In this document: one piece after another, positions 17,800 to 29,713 of the stretch
Layout: every line of letters begins with the position of its first letter
Numbering within the stretch: position 1 is the first letter of the stretch
NCBI RefSeq assembly: GCF_900188295.1
Contig: NZ_FZNM01000004.1
Location: 62,001-126,000 of the forward strand
DNA: 64,000 nucleotides
From: Paracoccus sediminis
GTDB lineage: Bacteria; Pseudomonadota; Alphaproteobacteria; Rhodobacterales; Rhodobacteraceae
Direction: 5' to 3'
Made by a program: the position numbers and the translations under genes
The notes under the pieces: model-generated
The model's input: only the letters and a program-made list of their open reading frames with translations
What the model was told of the DNA's origin: nothing
The model's database searches: none

Positions 17800-18828
17800 A
17801 TGCCAACCGGAACCGCCATGGTCCACGCTTTGCCGCCAGCACCGGTCGCCCCCGCGGTCCGGGATGCCGCCACCCTTTCGGTCGCGCCCATGATGGACTG
17901 GACGGACCGGCATTGCCGGATCTTCCATCGGCTGATGTCGCGGCGCGCGCTGCTGTACACGGAAATGGTCACGGCCCCCGCGATCGTCCATGGCGACCGG
18001 CGCAGGCTGCTGGACTTTGATCCCGCCGAACAGCCCGTGGCCCTGCAACTGGGCGGATCCGACCCGGCCGAACTCGAGGCGGCGACCCGGATTGCATCCG
18101 GATGGGGTTACGCCGAGATCAACCTGAACGTCGGCTGTCCCAGCGACCGGGTGCAGTCGGGCTGCTTCGGAGCGGTGCTGATGAAGACGCCCCGCCTGGT
18201 TGCGGAATGCGTTGGGCGGATGATTGCCGCCAGCCCGGTCGAGGTCACGGTGAAGTGCCGGATCGGCGTCGATGACCAGATACCCGAAGACGTGCTGCCG
18301 GCCTTTCTGGAAACCCTGCGCGGGGCTGGCGTGCGGCGTGTCGCGATCCATGCGCGCAAGGCCTGGCTGCAAGGGCTGAGCCCGCGCGAAAACCGCGACA
18401 TTCCGCCGCTGGATTACCCGCTGGTCCACCGGATGAAGCAGGCGTTTCCCGACCTTCACCTGTCGGTCAACGGCGGCATTCCCAGCCTGGATGCCGTGCG
18501 CGGCCATTTGCGGGTCCTAGATGGGGCGATGGTCGGGCGCGCGGCCTATCATCAGCCCTGGAACATCCTGGGCGGGGCCGACCGGCTGTGGGGCGATGCG
18601 CCCCCGTTCGACCGCCCCGATCAGGTGGCCCAGGCGATGCGTCCCGCCATCGTCGCGCATCTGGCAGCGGGGGGGCGTCTGCACCAGATCACGCGGCACA
18701 TGCTGGGCCTGTTTCACGGAATGCCGGGCGCGCGGGACTGGAAGCGCACCTTGTCCGAGGGCGCCCCGAAAGGCGGGATCGAGGTTTACGACGCGGCCCT
18801 GCACCAGGTCACACGGATCGCCGCCTAG
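17800..18828 (+). CDS. dusA: tRNA-dihydrouridine synthase A
   Basis: 342 residues. FMN-dependent TIM-barrel enzyme that reduces uridines in the tRNA D-loop. The DusA-specific SVAPMMDWTDRHCR is at residues ~27-40, followed by the active-site cysteine motif NLNVGCPSDRVQSGCFGA, KCRIG, HARKAWLQGLSPREN and SVNGGI. The start at 17800 has no clear ribosome-binding site; ATG 17818 is an alternative and gives a length nearer to other DusA. It lies 52 bp after tRNA-Val. Confidence 0.93.
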   Translation: MPTGTAMVHALPPAPVAPAVRDAATLSVAPMMDWTDRHCRIFHRLMSRRALLYTEMVTAPAIVHGDRRRLLDFDPAEQPVALQLGGSDPAELEAATRIASGWGYAEINLNVGCPSDRVQSGCFGAVLMKTPRLVAECVGRMIAASPVEVTVKCRIGVDDQIPEDVLPAFLETLRGAGVRRVAIHARKAWLQGLSPRENRDIPPLDYPLVHRMKQAFPDLHLSVNGGIPSLDAVRGHLRVLDGAMVGRAAYHQPWNILGGADRLWGDAPPFDRPDQVAQAMRPAIVAHLAAGGRLHQITRHMLGLFHGMPGARDWKRTLSEGAPKGGIEVYDAALHQVTRIAA

Positions 18829-18888
18829 GGCATCGTCGTCACGTCAGTATCCTGGGACGAGGCCCGCGGGGCCAAAGACGCGACCCCC

Positions 18889-19707
18889 TTATTCGGCGGC
18901 CTTCTCTGCCAGCTTTGCCTGATTCCACAGCCGGTCCATTTCGGCCAGATCGCTGTCCTCGGGTCGGCGTCCCTGCGCGGCCAGCGACGCCTCGACGACG
19001 CCGAACCTTCGGGTGAACTTCGCATTCGCGCGGCGCAACGCCCCTTCGGGGTCAATCTTCAGATGCCGGGCCAGGTTCGCCATCACGAACAGCAGGTCGC
19101 CGAACTCCTCCTCCAGCGCATCCGCATCCAGGCTGTCGCGCGCCTCGACCAGCTCGGCCGTTTCCTCAGCGATCTTGTCCAGAACCTCGGCCGCGCTGGG
19201 CCAGTCGAAACCCACGCGGGCGGCCCGGTTTTGCAGCTTGATCGCGCGGGTCAGCGCGGGCAGGCCCATCGCCACCCCGTCCAGCGTGCCGTCTTCGGCC
19301 TTGTGCGCGCGTTCGGTGGCCTTGATCGCCTCCCAATCCTTGACCTGCTGTTCGGCCGACTTGTCGCGGGACTCGTTGCCGAACACATGGGGATGGCGAA
19401 ACACCAGCTTGTCGGAAATCGCCGCCGCGCAGTCGGCGAAGTCGAACATATCCCTTTCGTCGGCCATCTGCGCATGAAACACCACTTGCAACAGCAGGTC
19501 GCCCAATTCGCCGGGCAGTTCGTCCCAGGCCCGCCGGCCGATGGCGTCGGCGACCTCGTGCGCTTCCTCGATGGTATAGGGCGCGATCGAGGCGAAATCC
19601 TGTTCGATGTCCCACGGGCAACCCGATGCGGGGTCGCGCAGTTGAGCCATGATGTCGATCAGGCGGGTGATCTCGGCCCCGGCGTCGCGGCGGTCTGGGT
19701 CGGTCAT
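18889..19707 (-). CDS. mazG: nucleoside triphosphate pyrophosphohydrolase MazG
   Basis: 272 residues from ATG 19707, chosen because GAGGGGG lies at good spacing; an ATG 30 bases upstream is possible. It hydrolyses (d)NTPs to monophosphates plus pyrophosphate. Two MazG domains are visible: residues ~20-120 with CPWDIEQDF, EEAHEVADAI and ELGDLLLQVVFHAQ, and a second around 165-245 with EETAELVEA and EEFGDLLFVMANLA, carrying the EExxE/D metal-binding pattern. Divergent from the M20 gene. Confidence 0.93.
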   Translation of the reverse strand: MTDPDRRDAGAEITRLIDIMAQLRDPASGCPWDIEQDFASIAPYTIEEAHEVADAIGRRAWDELPGELGDLLLQVVFHAQMADERDMFDFADCAAAISDKLVFRHPHVFGNESRDKSAEQQVKDWEAIKATERAHKAEDGTLDGVAMGLPALTRAIKLQNRAARVGFDWPSAAEVLDKIAEETAELVEARDSLDADALEEEFGDLLFVMANLARHLKIDPEGALRRANAKFTRRFGVVEASLAAQGRRPEDSDLAEMDRLWNQAKLAEKAAE

Positions 19708-19771
19708 TGCAATGTCCCCCTCGGGCTCTGTCGTCATCGGCCATTGCCACAGTCAAGAAAGTTAGTCCACC

Positions 19772-20938
19772 ATGCCCGTCCTGAACCGCATTGCCGAATT
19801 TTCGGACGACATGACCGCATGGCGCCGCCACCTGCACCGGCATCCCGAACTGGGCTTCGACTGCTATCAGACTGCCGCCTTCGTGGCCGACCGGCTGCGC
19901 GCCTTCGGCGTGGATGAAATCCATGACGCCATCGGCCAATCAGGGCTTGTGGCGATCATCGAAGGGCAGGGGCCGGGTCCGACCATCGGGCTGCGCGCGG
20001 ACATGGATGCGCTGCCGATGAACGAGGCGACGGGCCTGGACCACGCATCCACGGTGCCGGGCCGGATGCATGCCTGCGGGCATGACGGACATACCGCCAT
20101 GCTGCTGGGTGCCGCGCGCTATCTGGCCGAAACGCGCAACTTTGCAGGCCGCGTCGCGCTGATCTTCCAGCCGGCCGAGGAGAACGGCGGCGGCGGCGAG
20201 GCGATGGTGCGCGACGGGTTGATGGACCGTTTCGCCATCGAGCGGGTCTTTGCCATGCACAACAGTCCCGGCCTGCCCGTGGGCCGGATGAACACCGCGC
20301 CCGGCCCGATCATGGCTGCGGTCGATACATTCGAGATCCACGTCCAGGGCCGGGGGGGACATGCGGCCATGCCGCACCTGACCGCCGATCCCGTCGTCGC
20401 CGCCGTGGCGGTGGTCAACGCCATCCAGACGATCTCCAGCCGCAATCATTACGCCCTGGAGGATCTGGCCCTGTCCGTCACCCAGATCCATGCCGGCAGC
20501 GCCGACAACATCGTGCCCGACACCGCCTATGCCTGCGGCACGGTGCGGACCTTCGAACCCCATGTCCGCGACATGGTGCGCCGCCGGATGACGCAGATCT
20601 GCGAGGGTCAAGGCGCGGCCTATGACGTGGCGATCCGGCTGGATTACACCGAAGGCTATCCCGCCACGGTGAACGATCCCGGCCAAACCGCCTTCGCCGT
20701 CACGGTCGCATCCGAGATCGTGGGACGGGCCAACGTCCAGGGCGACGCCGGGCGGGAAATGGGGGCCGAGGATTTCAGCTATATGCTGAACGCCCGGCCC
20801 GGCTGCTATCTGTTCATCGGCCAGGGCGACACGGCCAGCGTCCATCACCCGGCCTATGATTTCAACGACGAGATCGCGCCGATCGGGGCCAGTTTCCTGG
20901 CCCGGCTGGTCGAACGCGCGCAGCCCGTGGGGCGCTGA
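19772..20938 (+). CDS. M20-family amidohydrolase (HipO/AbgB-like)
   Basis: 388 residues. Metal-dependent peptidase/amidohydrolase of the hippurate/indole-acetyl-amino-acid hydrolase group. Motifs: MTAWRRHLHRHPELGF, RADMDALPM, HACGHDGHTAMLLGAA, FQPAEENGGGGEAM and a final MGAEDFSYML. A central dimerisation domain (about residues 185-300) interrupts the catalytic domain as usual. It is cytoplasmic, without a signal peptide. The physiological N-acyl amino acid is not predictable from context. Confidence 0.88.
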   Translation: MPVLNRIAEFSDDMTAWRRHLHRHPELGFDCYQTAAFVADRLRAFGVDEIHDAIGQSGLVAIIEGQGPGPTIGLRADMDALPMNEATGLDHASTVPGRMHACGHDGHTAMLLGAARYLAETRNFAGRVALIFQPAEENGGGGEAMVRDGLMDRFAIERVFAMHNSPGLPVGRMNTAPGPIMAAVDTFEIHVQGRGGHAAMPHLTADPVVAAVAVVNAIQTISSRNHYALEDLALSVTQIHAGSADNIVPDTAYACGTVRTFEPHVRDMVRRRMTQICEGQGAAYDVAIRLDYTEGYPATVNDPGQTAFAVTVASEIVGRANVQGDAGREMGAEDFSYMLNARPGCYLFIGQGDTASVHHPAYDFNDEIAPIGASFLARLVERAQPVGR

Positions 20939-21063
20939 CGTTCACGATGCTGTTCGCGCGGCCGCCGCTGCCCGGCCTTTCTTGCCAAGAAGGGACAGCG
21001 GCGATAGGTTGCGCGCCAATTCGGGCGGGGTCCGCCGCCGTGACAGCCGAAAAAGGATAATCC

Positions 21064-21396
21064 ATGTTCGTAACCCCCGCCTATGCGCAGGCCGCAGGCA
21101 GCGCCGGTGCCGGTGCCGCCTTTGCGCAGTTCATTCCGCTGATCCTGATCTTCGCGATCATGTATTTCCTGATGATCCGCCCGCAGCAAAAGCGGGTGAA
21201 ACAGCACAAGGAAATGGTCTCGGCGCTGAAGAAGGGCGATCAGGTCATCACCCAGGGCGGCATCATCGGCAAGGTGTCCAGCGTCCGCGACGACGAACTG
21301 GAGGTCGAGATCGCGACCGGTGTTCGTGTGCGCGTCGTGCGCAGCACCGTGTCCCAGGTCATCAGCCGGACCGAGCCGGTCGCGGCGAACGGCTGA
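21064..21396 (+). CDS. yajC: preprotein translocase subunit YajC
   Basis: 110 residues with one N-terminal membrane helix (about residues 20-42, FIPLILIFAIMYFLMIRPQQKR) and a basic cytoplasmic domain (LKKGDQVITQGGIIGKV). It is the accessory membrane subunit of SecDF-YajC. The start lies behind AAAAGGATAATCC. The next genes are secD and secF in the standard order. Confidence 0.96.
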   Translation: MFVTPAYAQAAGSAGAGAAFAQFIPLILIFAIMYFLMIRPQQKRVKQHKEMVSALKKGDQVITQGGIIGKVSSVRDDELEVEIATGVRVRVVRSTVSQVISRTEPVAANG

Positions 21397-21437
21397 CCGC
21401 GCGCCAATCCTCATAACGAACAAGGGCTTCGGCAAAG

Positions 21438-23102
21438 ATGCTGCAAATCGACCGCTGGAAACGCATCCTGATTATCGGGCTGTGCATCATCGGCATCGGC
21501 TTTGCCGTGCCCAACCTGTTCTATGGCACCGTGGAATCCCATAACGATGCCGTGGCCGAGATCGAGCGCACCGGGGTCGAAACCCCCGAACTGGCCGCCG
21601 CCCGCGACGGCTGGCCGTCCTGGCTGCCGTCGTCCGTCGTGGCGCTTGGCCTGGACCTGCGCGGCGGCGCCCACCTGCTGGGAGAGGTGCGCGTGGCCGA
21701 GGTTCACAAGGCCCGCATGGATGCGCTGTGGCCTGAACTGCGCCGCGCGCTTGCCGACGAACGCGCGACGCTGGGCGCGATCCGCCGGACGCCCTCGCCC
21801 GAGGGGACGCTGCGGATCGAGATCGAAAACGCCGCAAACATCGCCCGCGCGGTCGAGATCGTGCGCGGCTTTTCGACGCCTGTGACCTCGCTGACCGGGG
21901 CGGGACAGCAAAGCCTGGCGATCCAGCAGGCCGGCAATGCCATCACCGTCCAGCTGTCGGATGCCGAAAAGGCCGTGACCGACGACCGGACCGTCCAGCA
22001 AAGCGTGGAAATCATCCGCCGCCGCGTCGATGAGGTCGGCACCCGCGAACCGACCATCGTGCGCCAGGGCGCTGATCGTATCCTGATCCAGGTGCCCGGT
22101 ATCGGTTCCGCCGAGGAATTGAAGGCCCTGATCGGCACCACCGCCAAGCTGACGTTCAATTCCGTCGTGGCGACCGGCACCGCGCCGCAGGCCCGGCCCG
22201 GTGTGGGGCAGCTGGTGCTGCCGTCCGCCGATCAGGACGGTGTGTTTTATACCTTGGACGAAAACCCGGTCGTCACTGGCGAGGAACTGACCAACGCGAT
22301 GCCGGGGACCGATCCGAACGGCCAGCCCGCCGTCGATTTCACCTTCAATCCGTCCGGCGCGCGCAAGTTCGGCGCCTATACCAGCGCCAACATCGGCCAG
22401 CCCTTCGCCATCGTTCTGGACGATCAGGTGATTTCGGCTCCGGTGATCCGATCGGCGATTCCCGGCGGAACGGGCCAGATTTCTGGGTCCATGGATTTCG
22501 ACGGCGCGAACCGGCTGGCCGTGCTGCTGCGGGCGGGCGCGCTGCCCGCGCAACTGGATTTTCTGGAAGAACGCACCATCGGCCCCGAATTGGGCCAGGA
22601 CAGCATCGACGCAGGCCGTGTGTCGTCGGTCATCGCAACGGCCGCCGTGGTGGCCTACATGATCGCCAGCTATGGGCTGTTCGGGGCCTTCGCCTCGATA
22701 TCCGTGATCCTGAACGTGATCCTGATCCTGTCGGTCATGTCGGTGATGGGCGCCACGCTGACCCTGCCGGGCATCGCCGGGATCGTGCTGACCGTGGGCA
22801 CGGCGGTCGATGCCAACGTCATCATCTATGAACGCATCCGCGAGGAATTGCGCGCGGGCAAACGTGTCGCCAAGGCCATCAGCGACGGCTTCAACGAGGC
22901 GATGAGCGCTATCATCGACGCCAATGTCACGTCCTTCATCGCGGCGGCGGTGATGTTCTTTCTGGGGTCCGGCCCGGTCAAGGGCTTTGCGGTGACGCTG
23001 ACCATCGGGCTTGTCACCTCGGTCTTCACGGCGCTGTTCCTGACGCGGCTGATGATCGTGTTGTGGCTGGAATGGCGCAAGCCCAAAGAACTGATCCTGT
23101 AA
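21438..23102 (+). CDS. secD: protein translocase subunit SecD
   Basis: 554 residues, RND-like. An N-terminal membrane helix (residues ~8-30) is followed by a large periplasmic region with ALGLDLRGGAHLLGEV near residue 70 and VNF/QFNPSGARKF-type P1 sequences, then five more helices near the C terminus (SSVIATAAVVAYM, GIAGIVLTVGTAVDANVIIYERIREEL). It uses the proton gradient to pull exported proteins into the periplasm. secF follows after 13 bp. Confidence 0.96.
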   Translation: MLQIDRWKRILIIGLCIIGIGFAVPNLFYGTVESHNDAVAEIERTGVETPELAAARDGWPSWLPSSVVALGLDLRGGAHLLGEVRVAEVHKARMDALWPELRRALADERATLGAIRRTPSPEGTLRIEIENAANIARAVEIVRGFSTPVTSLTGAGQQSLAIQQAGNAITVQLSDAEKAVTDDRTVQQSVEIIRRRVDEVGTREPTIVRQGADRILIQVPGIGSAEELKALIGTTAKLTFNSVVATGTAPQARPGVGQLVLPSADQDGVFYTLDENPVVTGEELTNAMPGTDPNGQPAVDFTFNPSGARKFGAYTSANIGQPFAIVLDDQVISAPVIRSAIPGGTGQISGSMDFDGANRLAVLLRAGALPAQLDFLEERTIGPELGQDSIDAGRVSSVIATAAVVAYMIASYGLFGAFASISVILNVILILSVMSVMGATLTLPGIAGIVLTVGTAVDANVIIYERIREELRAGKRVAKAISDGFNEAMSAIIDANVTSFIAAAVMFFLGSGPVKGFAVTLTIGLVTSVFTALFLTRLMIVLWLEWRKPKELIL

Positions 23103-23115
23103 GGGGACCGACACC

Positions 23116-24096
23116 ATGGCATTCCGTCTGAAACTTGTCCCCGACCACACCCGCATCGACTTTTTCCGCTGGCAATGGCTGACCTTTGGCACATCCATGG
23201 CGGCGATGCTGGCCTCGGTCATCCTGATCTTCACCGTGGGGCTGAACTTCGGCATCGACTTCAAGGGCGGCACGACGATCCGCACCGAAAGCCCCACCGC
23301 CTTCGAGGTCGGCGATTACCGGAACGCGCTGAGCGACCTGGGTTTCAGCGACCTGGCCATCACCGAGGTGTTCGATCCCAGTTTCGGCGCCGACCGCAAT
23401 GTCGCGATGATCCGCATCGGCACCACCGACGAAACCGGATCCGTCACGCCCGAGGAGTTGAACCGGATCGAGGCCGCGCTGCAACAGGTGGACCCGGAGA
23501 TCACCTTTGCCGCCGTGGAATCGGTCGGGCCAAAGGTTTCGGCGGAACTGATCCAGACGGCGTTCTATGCCGTGGGCGCGGCCTGCCTGGGGATCATGGC
23601 TTATATCTGGCTGCGCTTCGAATGGCAGTTCTCCATCGGCGCGGTGGTGTCGCTGATCCACGACGTGCTGCTGACGGTCGGGCTGTTTTCGCTGTTCCAG
23701 TTGAAATTCGACCTGACCACCATCGCGGCGCTGCTGACCACGCTGGGCTTTTCGTGCAACGACACGGTGGTGGTCTTCGACCGGCTGCGCGAAAACCTGA
23801 TGAAGTACAAGACGCGGCCCTTGATCGACCTGATGAACCTGACCACCAACGAAACCCTGTCGCGCACCATCATGACCGCCGTGACCACCGCGATCGCGCT
23901 GACGGCAATGCTGATCTTTGGCGGCGACGTGATCCGCGATTTCGTGATTGCGATGCTGTTCGGGGTGATCGTCGGCTGCTATTCCACGATCTATGTCGCC
24001 AAGAACATCGTGCTGTGGCTGGGCGTCAAACGCGACTGGTCGAAAAAGGATCCCAAGCTGGCCGCATCGCCTTTTGAAAACGCGGAACGTCCCTGA
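23116..24096 (+). CDS. secF: protein translocase subunit SecF
   Basis: 326 residues, six membrane helices. The SecF signature GIDFKGGTTIRTESP is at about residues 51-65, and the conserved FSCNDTVVVFDRLREN motif at about 213-228. It works as a complex with SecD and YajC. The stop overlaps the next start (TGATG). Confidence 0.96.
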   Translation: MAFRLKLVPDHTRIDFFRWQWLTFGTSMAAMLASVILIFTVGLNFGIDFKGGTTIRTESPTAFEVGDYRNALSDLGFSDLAITEVFDPSFGADRNVAMIRIGTTDETGSVTPEELNRIEAALQQVDPEITFAAVESVGPKVSAELIQTAFYAVGAACLGIMAYIWLRFEWQFSIGAVVSLIHDVLLTVGLFSLFQLKFDLTTIAALLTTLGFSCNDTVVVFDRLRENLMKYKTRPLIDLMNLTTNETLSRTIMTAVTTAIALTAMLIFGGDVIRDFVIAMLFGVIVGCYSTIYVAKNIVLWLGVKRDWSKKDPKLAASPFENAERP

Positions 24097-24449
24097 TGAC
24101 GATGAAACCCACCGATTTCGGGGGGGCGGCGGCCGTGGACGGCTATGGTCCCGGTTTCTTCCGGGTCGGCGGAACGGTCTTCCAGGGACCGGTGGTCGTG
24201 ACCGCGGCGGGCGCGGCGGCCTGGGGCGGGCTGGATGATCGTGCGGCGCTGATGGCCTTGGCGGGGCAGGTGGACGTGCTGTTCCTGGGCCTGGGCGCCA
24301 GCATCGCCCATGCCCCCGCCGATCTGGTGGCCGCCCTGCGCGACGCTGGCGTCGCGGTCGAGGCGATGGCATCGCCCACCGCCGCGCGGACCTATAACGT
24401 CACGCTGTCCGAAGGCCGCCGCGTCGCCTGCGCCCTTTTGCCGCTGTGA
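24096..24449 (+). CDS. Mth938-like domain protein (DUF498)
   Basis: 117 residues. A small alpha/beta fold of the Mth938/NDUFAF3 family: [22 protein letters not shown] near the N terminus and [19 protein letters not shown] in the centre. The mitochondrial relative is a complex I assembly factor; the bacterial role is unclear, though the gene is often next to secDF. It overlaps secF by 1 base and ccmA by 4 bp, so it bridges the Sec and cytochrome c maturation operons. Confidence 0.85.
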   Translation: MTMKPTDFGGAAAVDGYGPGFFRVGGTVFQGPVVVTAAGAAAWGGLDDRAALMALAGQVDVLFLGLGASIAHAPADLVAALRDAGVAVEAMASPTAARTYNVTLSEGRRVACALLPL

Positions 24450-25072
24450 CGCTGCTGTCCGTCCAGGGCCTTGCCGTGGCGCGGGGCGGACTGCGGACGG
24501 TCGAAGGGGTATCCTTCACGCTTGATCCGGGGCAGGCGCTGATCCTGCGCGGCCCGAACGGCATCGGCAAGACCACGCTGCTGCGCGCGATCGCGGGGCT
24601 TCAGCGGCCCGTCGCGGGCCGGATCGACATGGCCGACGACGCGGTGGCCTATGCCGCCCATGCCGACGGGGTGAAAGGGGCGCTGACCGTGGCCGAGAAC
24701 CTGTCCTTCTGGGCCCGGGTCTTTGGCGGTGGCGGCATGGACACCGCCCTGTCCGCCATGGATCTGGTCCCGCTGGCCGACCGTCCGGCTGCCGCCCTGT
24801 CGGCGGGGCAGAAGCGGCGGCTGGGGCTGGCGCGGCTGCTGGTCGCGCGGCGTCCGCTGTGGGTTCTGGACGAACCCACCGTGTCGCTGGACACCGCATC
24901 GGTCCTGCGCTTTGCCGCCATGGTGCGCGGACATCTGGCGGGCGGCGGCGCGGCGCTGATCGCCACCCATATCGACCTCGGCCTTGACGCGCAGGTGCTG
25001 GACCTGACCGCCTTTCGCGCGAAAGCCGACCGCGCCGCCCGCCCGGCGGGTTTCAACGAGGCCTTTGCATGA
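24446..25072 (+). CDS. ccmA: heme exporter ATP-binding protein CcmA
   Basis: 208 residues, GTG start overlapping the previous stop by 4 bp. ABC ATPase with Walker [10 protein letters not shown] (about residues 34-42), signature [14 protein letters not shown] and Walker B LWVLDEP. With CcmB and CcmC it drives release of heme-loaded CcmE in cytochrome c maturation system I. ccmB overlaps its stop by 4 bp. Confidence 0.93.
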   Translation: MTLLSVQGLAVARGGLRTVEGVSFTLDPGQALILRGPNGIGKTTLLRAIAGLQRPVAGRIDMADDAVAYAAHADGVKGALTVAENLSFWARVFGGGGMDTALSAMDLVPLADRPAAALSAGQKRRLGLARLLVARRPLWVLDEPTVSLDTASVLRFAAMVRGHLAGGGAALIATHIDLGLDAQVLDLTAFRAKADRAARPAGFNEAFA

Positions 25073-25725
25073 TCGCCCTGTTGAAGCGCGACCTGCGGCT
25101 GGCCGTCCGCGCGGGGGGCGGCTTCGGCTTGGGGGTCGCGTTCTTCCTGATCCTGTGCGCGCTTGTCCCGTTCGGCGTCGGTCCCGACAGCGGCGCCCTG
25201 CGACCCATCGCGCCGGGCATCCTGTGGCTGGGCGCGCTGCTGGCCTGCCTGCTGTCGCTGGACCGCATCTTTGCCCTGGACCACGAGGATGGCAGCCTGG
25301 ACCTGCTGGCGACATCCCCCCTGCCGCTGGAAGGGGCGGTGGCGGTCAAGGCCCTGGCGCACTGGATCACCACCGGCCTGCCGCTGATCGTCGCGGCGCC
25401 GCTGTTCGGCATCCTGCTGCACCTGCCGGGCGCGGCGATCCCGGCGCTGATCGTATCGCTGCTGCTGGGCACGCCTGCATTGTCGATGCTGGGCGCGTTC
25501 GGCGCGGCCGTCACCGTCGGTCTGCGGCGCGGCGGGCTGCTGTTGTCGCTGCTGGTGCTGCCGCTGTACATCCCGACCCTGATCTTCGGGACCGAGATGA
25601 TCCGGCGCGGGCAGGAGGGCGGGTCCATCGCCACGCCCCTGCTGTTCCTGGCGGGCATCACGGCGGGCACGCTGGCGCTGATCCCTTTTGCCGCAGCCGC
25701 CGCCCTGCGGATCAATCTTCGCTGA
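25069..25725 (+). CDS. ccmB: heme exporter permease CcmB
   Basis: 218 residues with six membrane helices. The N terminus, [15 protein letters not shown], and the conserved [18 protein letters not shown] stretch are typical of CcmB. It forms the membrane part of the CcmABCD complex. The start overlaps the ccmA stop (ATGA). Confidence 0.94.
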   Translation: MIALLKRDLRLAVRAGGGFGLGVAFFLILCALVPFGVGPDSGALRPIAPGILWLGALLACLLSLDRIFALDHEDGSLDLLATSPLPLEGAVAVKALAHWITTGLPLIVAAPLFGILLHLPGAAIPALIVSLLLGTPALSMLGAFGAAVTVGLRRGGLLLSLLVLPLYIPTLIFGTEMIRRGQEGGSIATPLLFLAGITAGTLALIPFAAAAALRINLR

Positions 25726-25767
25726 GCCGGGCTTGAGCCGGGTCCAAGCCGACGCTAGGAACGCATC

Positions 25768-26493
25768 ATGTCGATCTGGGAATACGCCAACCCCGTCAAG
25801 TTCATGCGCACGTCGGGCGCAATCCTGCCCTGGGTCGTGGCGGGGGCCGCGATCTGCACGGTCACGGGGCTGGTCTGGGGGTTCCTGACGTCCGACGATT
25901 ACCGGCAGGGATCGACGGTCAAGATCGTGTTCCTGCACGTCCCAGCCGCGATGATGGCGATCAACATCTGGGTGATGATGCTGGTGGCCAGCCTGATCTG
26001 GCTGGTCCGCCGCCATCATGTCAGCGCGCTTGCCGCCAAGGCCGCCGCCCCCATCGGCGCGGTAATGACCGTGATCGGCCTGATAACCGGCGCCGTCTGG
26101 GGCCAGCCGATGTGGGGAACATGGTGGGAATGGGATCCGCGCCTGACCAGTTTCCTGATTCTGCTGCTGTTCTATATCGGCTATATCGCGCTGTGGTCGG
26201 CCATCGAGGATCCCGACAGCGCCGCCGACCTGACCGCCGTGCTGTGCCTCGTGGGGTCGGTCTTTGCGCTGCTGTCGCGCTATGCGGTGCTGTTCTGGAA
26301 CCAGGGGCTGCACCAGGGCGCCAGCCTGTCGGTTCAGTCCGGCGAACGGATGAGCGCGGTCTATCGCTATCCCCTGTATCTGACGATGCTGGGGTTCGGG
26401 CTGCTGTTTCTGGCGCTGCTGCTGGTCCGCACCCGAACCGAGATTCGCAAGCGCCGCCTGGCCGCCTTGCAGGCAAGAGAAATGCGGGCATGA
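25768..26493 (+). CDS. ccmC: heme-handling protein CcmC
   Basis: 241 residues, six membrane helices. The periplasmic tryptophan-rich WWD-type motif reads WGTWWEWDPRLTS (about residues 115-127), and the heme-ligand histidines lie in FLHVPAAMMA and the loop LHQGAS. It transfers heme to CcmE. The stop overlaps the ccmD start by 4 bp. Confidence 0.95.
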   Translation: MSIWEYANPVKFMRTSGAILPWVVAGAAICTVTGLVWGFLTSDDYRQGSTVKIVFLHVPAAMMAINIWVMMLVASLIWLVRRHHVSALAAKAAAPIGAVMTVIGLITGAVWGQPMWGTWWEWDPRLTSFLILLLFYIGYIALWSAIEDPDSAADLTAVLCLVGSVFALLSRYAVLFWNQGLHQGASLSVQSGERMSAVYRYPLYLTMLGFGLLFLALLLVRTRTEIRKRRLAALQAREMRA

Positions 26494-26633
26494 TCGATCT
26501 GGGCAAATACGCGGGCGCCGTGCTGGGGGCATACGGCGTTTCGTTGGCGCTGCTGGCGGGGCTGATCTGGCAAACGCTGGCAGCCAACAGATGCGCGCGC
26601 CGGAATTTGGAAAGGCAGGAAAAGAATGGCTAG
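26490..26633 (+). CDS. ccmD: heme exporter protein CcmD
   Basis: 47 residues: MIDLGKYAGAVLGAYGVS, one membrane helix, then a basic tail (RRNLERQEKNG). This is the usual tiny CcmD that stabilises CcmE binding to CcmABC. The ATG overlaps the ccmC stop by 4 bp and the stop overlaps the ccmG start by 8 bp, so all five genes are coupled. Confidence 0.92.
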   Translation: MIDLGKYAGAVLGAYGVSLALLAGLIWQTLAANRCARRNLERQEKNG

Positions 26634-27168
26634 GATTTCACCGCTTGTCGTGCTGCCGCCCCTGGCATTTGCCGCCGTGGCGGGGATGTTCCTGTGGGGG
26701 ATGGGGCGCGACGATCCGGGCGCGCTGCCCTCGGCGATGGTGGGGCGGCAGGCCCCGGCCGTGCCGCAGACGACCCTGCCGGGCAAGACGCAACTGACCG
26801 ACGAGATGCTGAGGCAGCCGGGGGTCAAGCTCGTCAACTTTTGGGCAAGCTGGTGCCCGCCGTGCCGTGCGGAACATCCGACGCTGACCGAACTGTCCAA
26901 ACGGATACCGGTCTATGGCATCGATCTGCGCGACATCGAAGCGAATGCCCTGGCGTTCCTGGAACAGGACGGCGATCCCTTTGCGGCGGTGGGAACCGAT
27001 CCCAAGGGACGGACCGCAATCGACTGGGGCGTCACGGCCCCGCCCGAGACCTTTATCGTCGATGGCGACGGCACGATCCTGTATCGCTTTGCCGGTCCCC
27101 TGGTGCGCGAGGATTACACCAACCGCTTTCTGCCCGAACTGGACAAGGCGATGGCCGCCCAGAAGTGA
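26626..27168 (+). CDS. ccmG: thiol:disulfide interchange protein CcmG/DsbE
   Basis: 180 residues. An N-terminal membrane anchor (residues ~6-24) precedes a periplasmic thioredoxin fold with active site WASWCPPCRAEHP (about residues 73-85). The GVTAPPETFIVDGDG segment is diagnostic of CcmG. It reduces apocytochrome c cysteines before heme attachment. Last gene of the ccmABCDG run; ccmE, ccmF and ccmH are not in the window. Confidence 0.95.
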   Translation: MARISPLVVLPPLAFAAVAGMFLWGMGRDDPGALPSAMVGRQAPAVPQTTLPGKTQLTDEMLRQPGVKLVNFWASWCPPCRAEHPTLTELSKRIPVYGIDLRDIEANALAFLEQDGDPFAAVGTDPKGRTAIDWGVTAPPETFIVDGDGTILYRFAGPLVREDYTNRFLPELDKAMAAQK

Positions 27169-27198
27169 CGTCCCCGCCCGGATGGCCGGGCGGAGACG
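27169..27198. terminator. hairpin between convergent ccmG and DUF2934 genes
   Basis: CGTCCCCGCCCGG (27169-27181) and CCGGGCGGAGACG (27186-27198) form a 13-bp stem with one mismatch and a 4-base loop. No T-run, but its place in a 39-base convergent gap fits a two-way terminator. Confidence 0.6.
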
Positions 27199-27207
27199 CA
27201 GCGCCGG

Positions 27208-27471
27208 TTACGGCCCGTCGTTGAGATAAGGCGTCGGCGCGGTCTTGGCCTTGCGGGTGCGCTTCTTTGGGGCAGCGGCCATTGCCTCGGCCGGCGCGAC
27301 GGTCTGTTCCAGTTCGGGCGACTGGTCCCCTGCATCCGGTTTTCCGCCCCCCGACTGCGACCGCAGTTCCTCCTCGGCGCGCGACCAATGCTCGGCCTCG
27401 CGTCCTTCGGGGCGGCCTTCGCTTTCCCAGATCTCGTGGGCGCGCTGCTTGATGCGTTCCTGATCGTTCAT
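27208..27471 (-). CDS. DUF2934-type small protein
   Basis: 87 residues from ATG 27471, fixed by AGGAGG just upstream. The N-terminal half, QERIKQRAHEIWESEGRPEGREAEHW, matches the short DUF2934 helix pair; the rest is Gln/Ala/Pro-rich with a basic AAPKKRTRKAK stretch. The function is unknown; such genes often sit beside glycogen and trehalose genes. It follows glgX and may be its last cotranscribed gene. Confidence 0.8.
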   Translation of the reverse strand: MNDQERIKQRAHEIWESEGRPEGREAEHWSRAEEELRSQSGGGKPDAGDQSPELEQTVAPAEAMAAAPKKRTRKAKTAPTPYLNDGP

Positions 27472-27504
27472 GCTTTCCTCCTCTGACGACAATCTCGGAT
27501 TCCG

Positions 27505-29562
<2,058 letters not shown>

Positions 29563-29713
29563 GGATTTTCCTTGATCGGGCGACATTGGGGTGCCTTGTG
29601 CCGGTCCTGTGGGGTCGCGGGTCGATCACCGGGCGATCCCCGCATGGGAATGCAGGTCCGCATGACGCCAGCCTGTCCCCGCAACAGACAGGGCGTCGGA
29701 TTGTTCCGACATG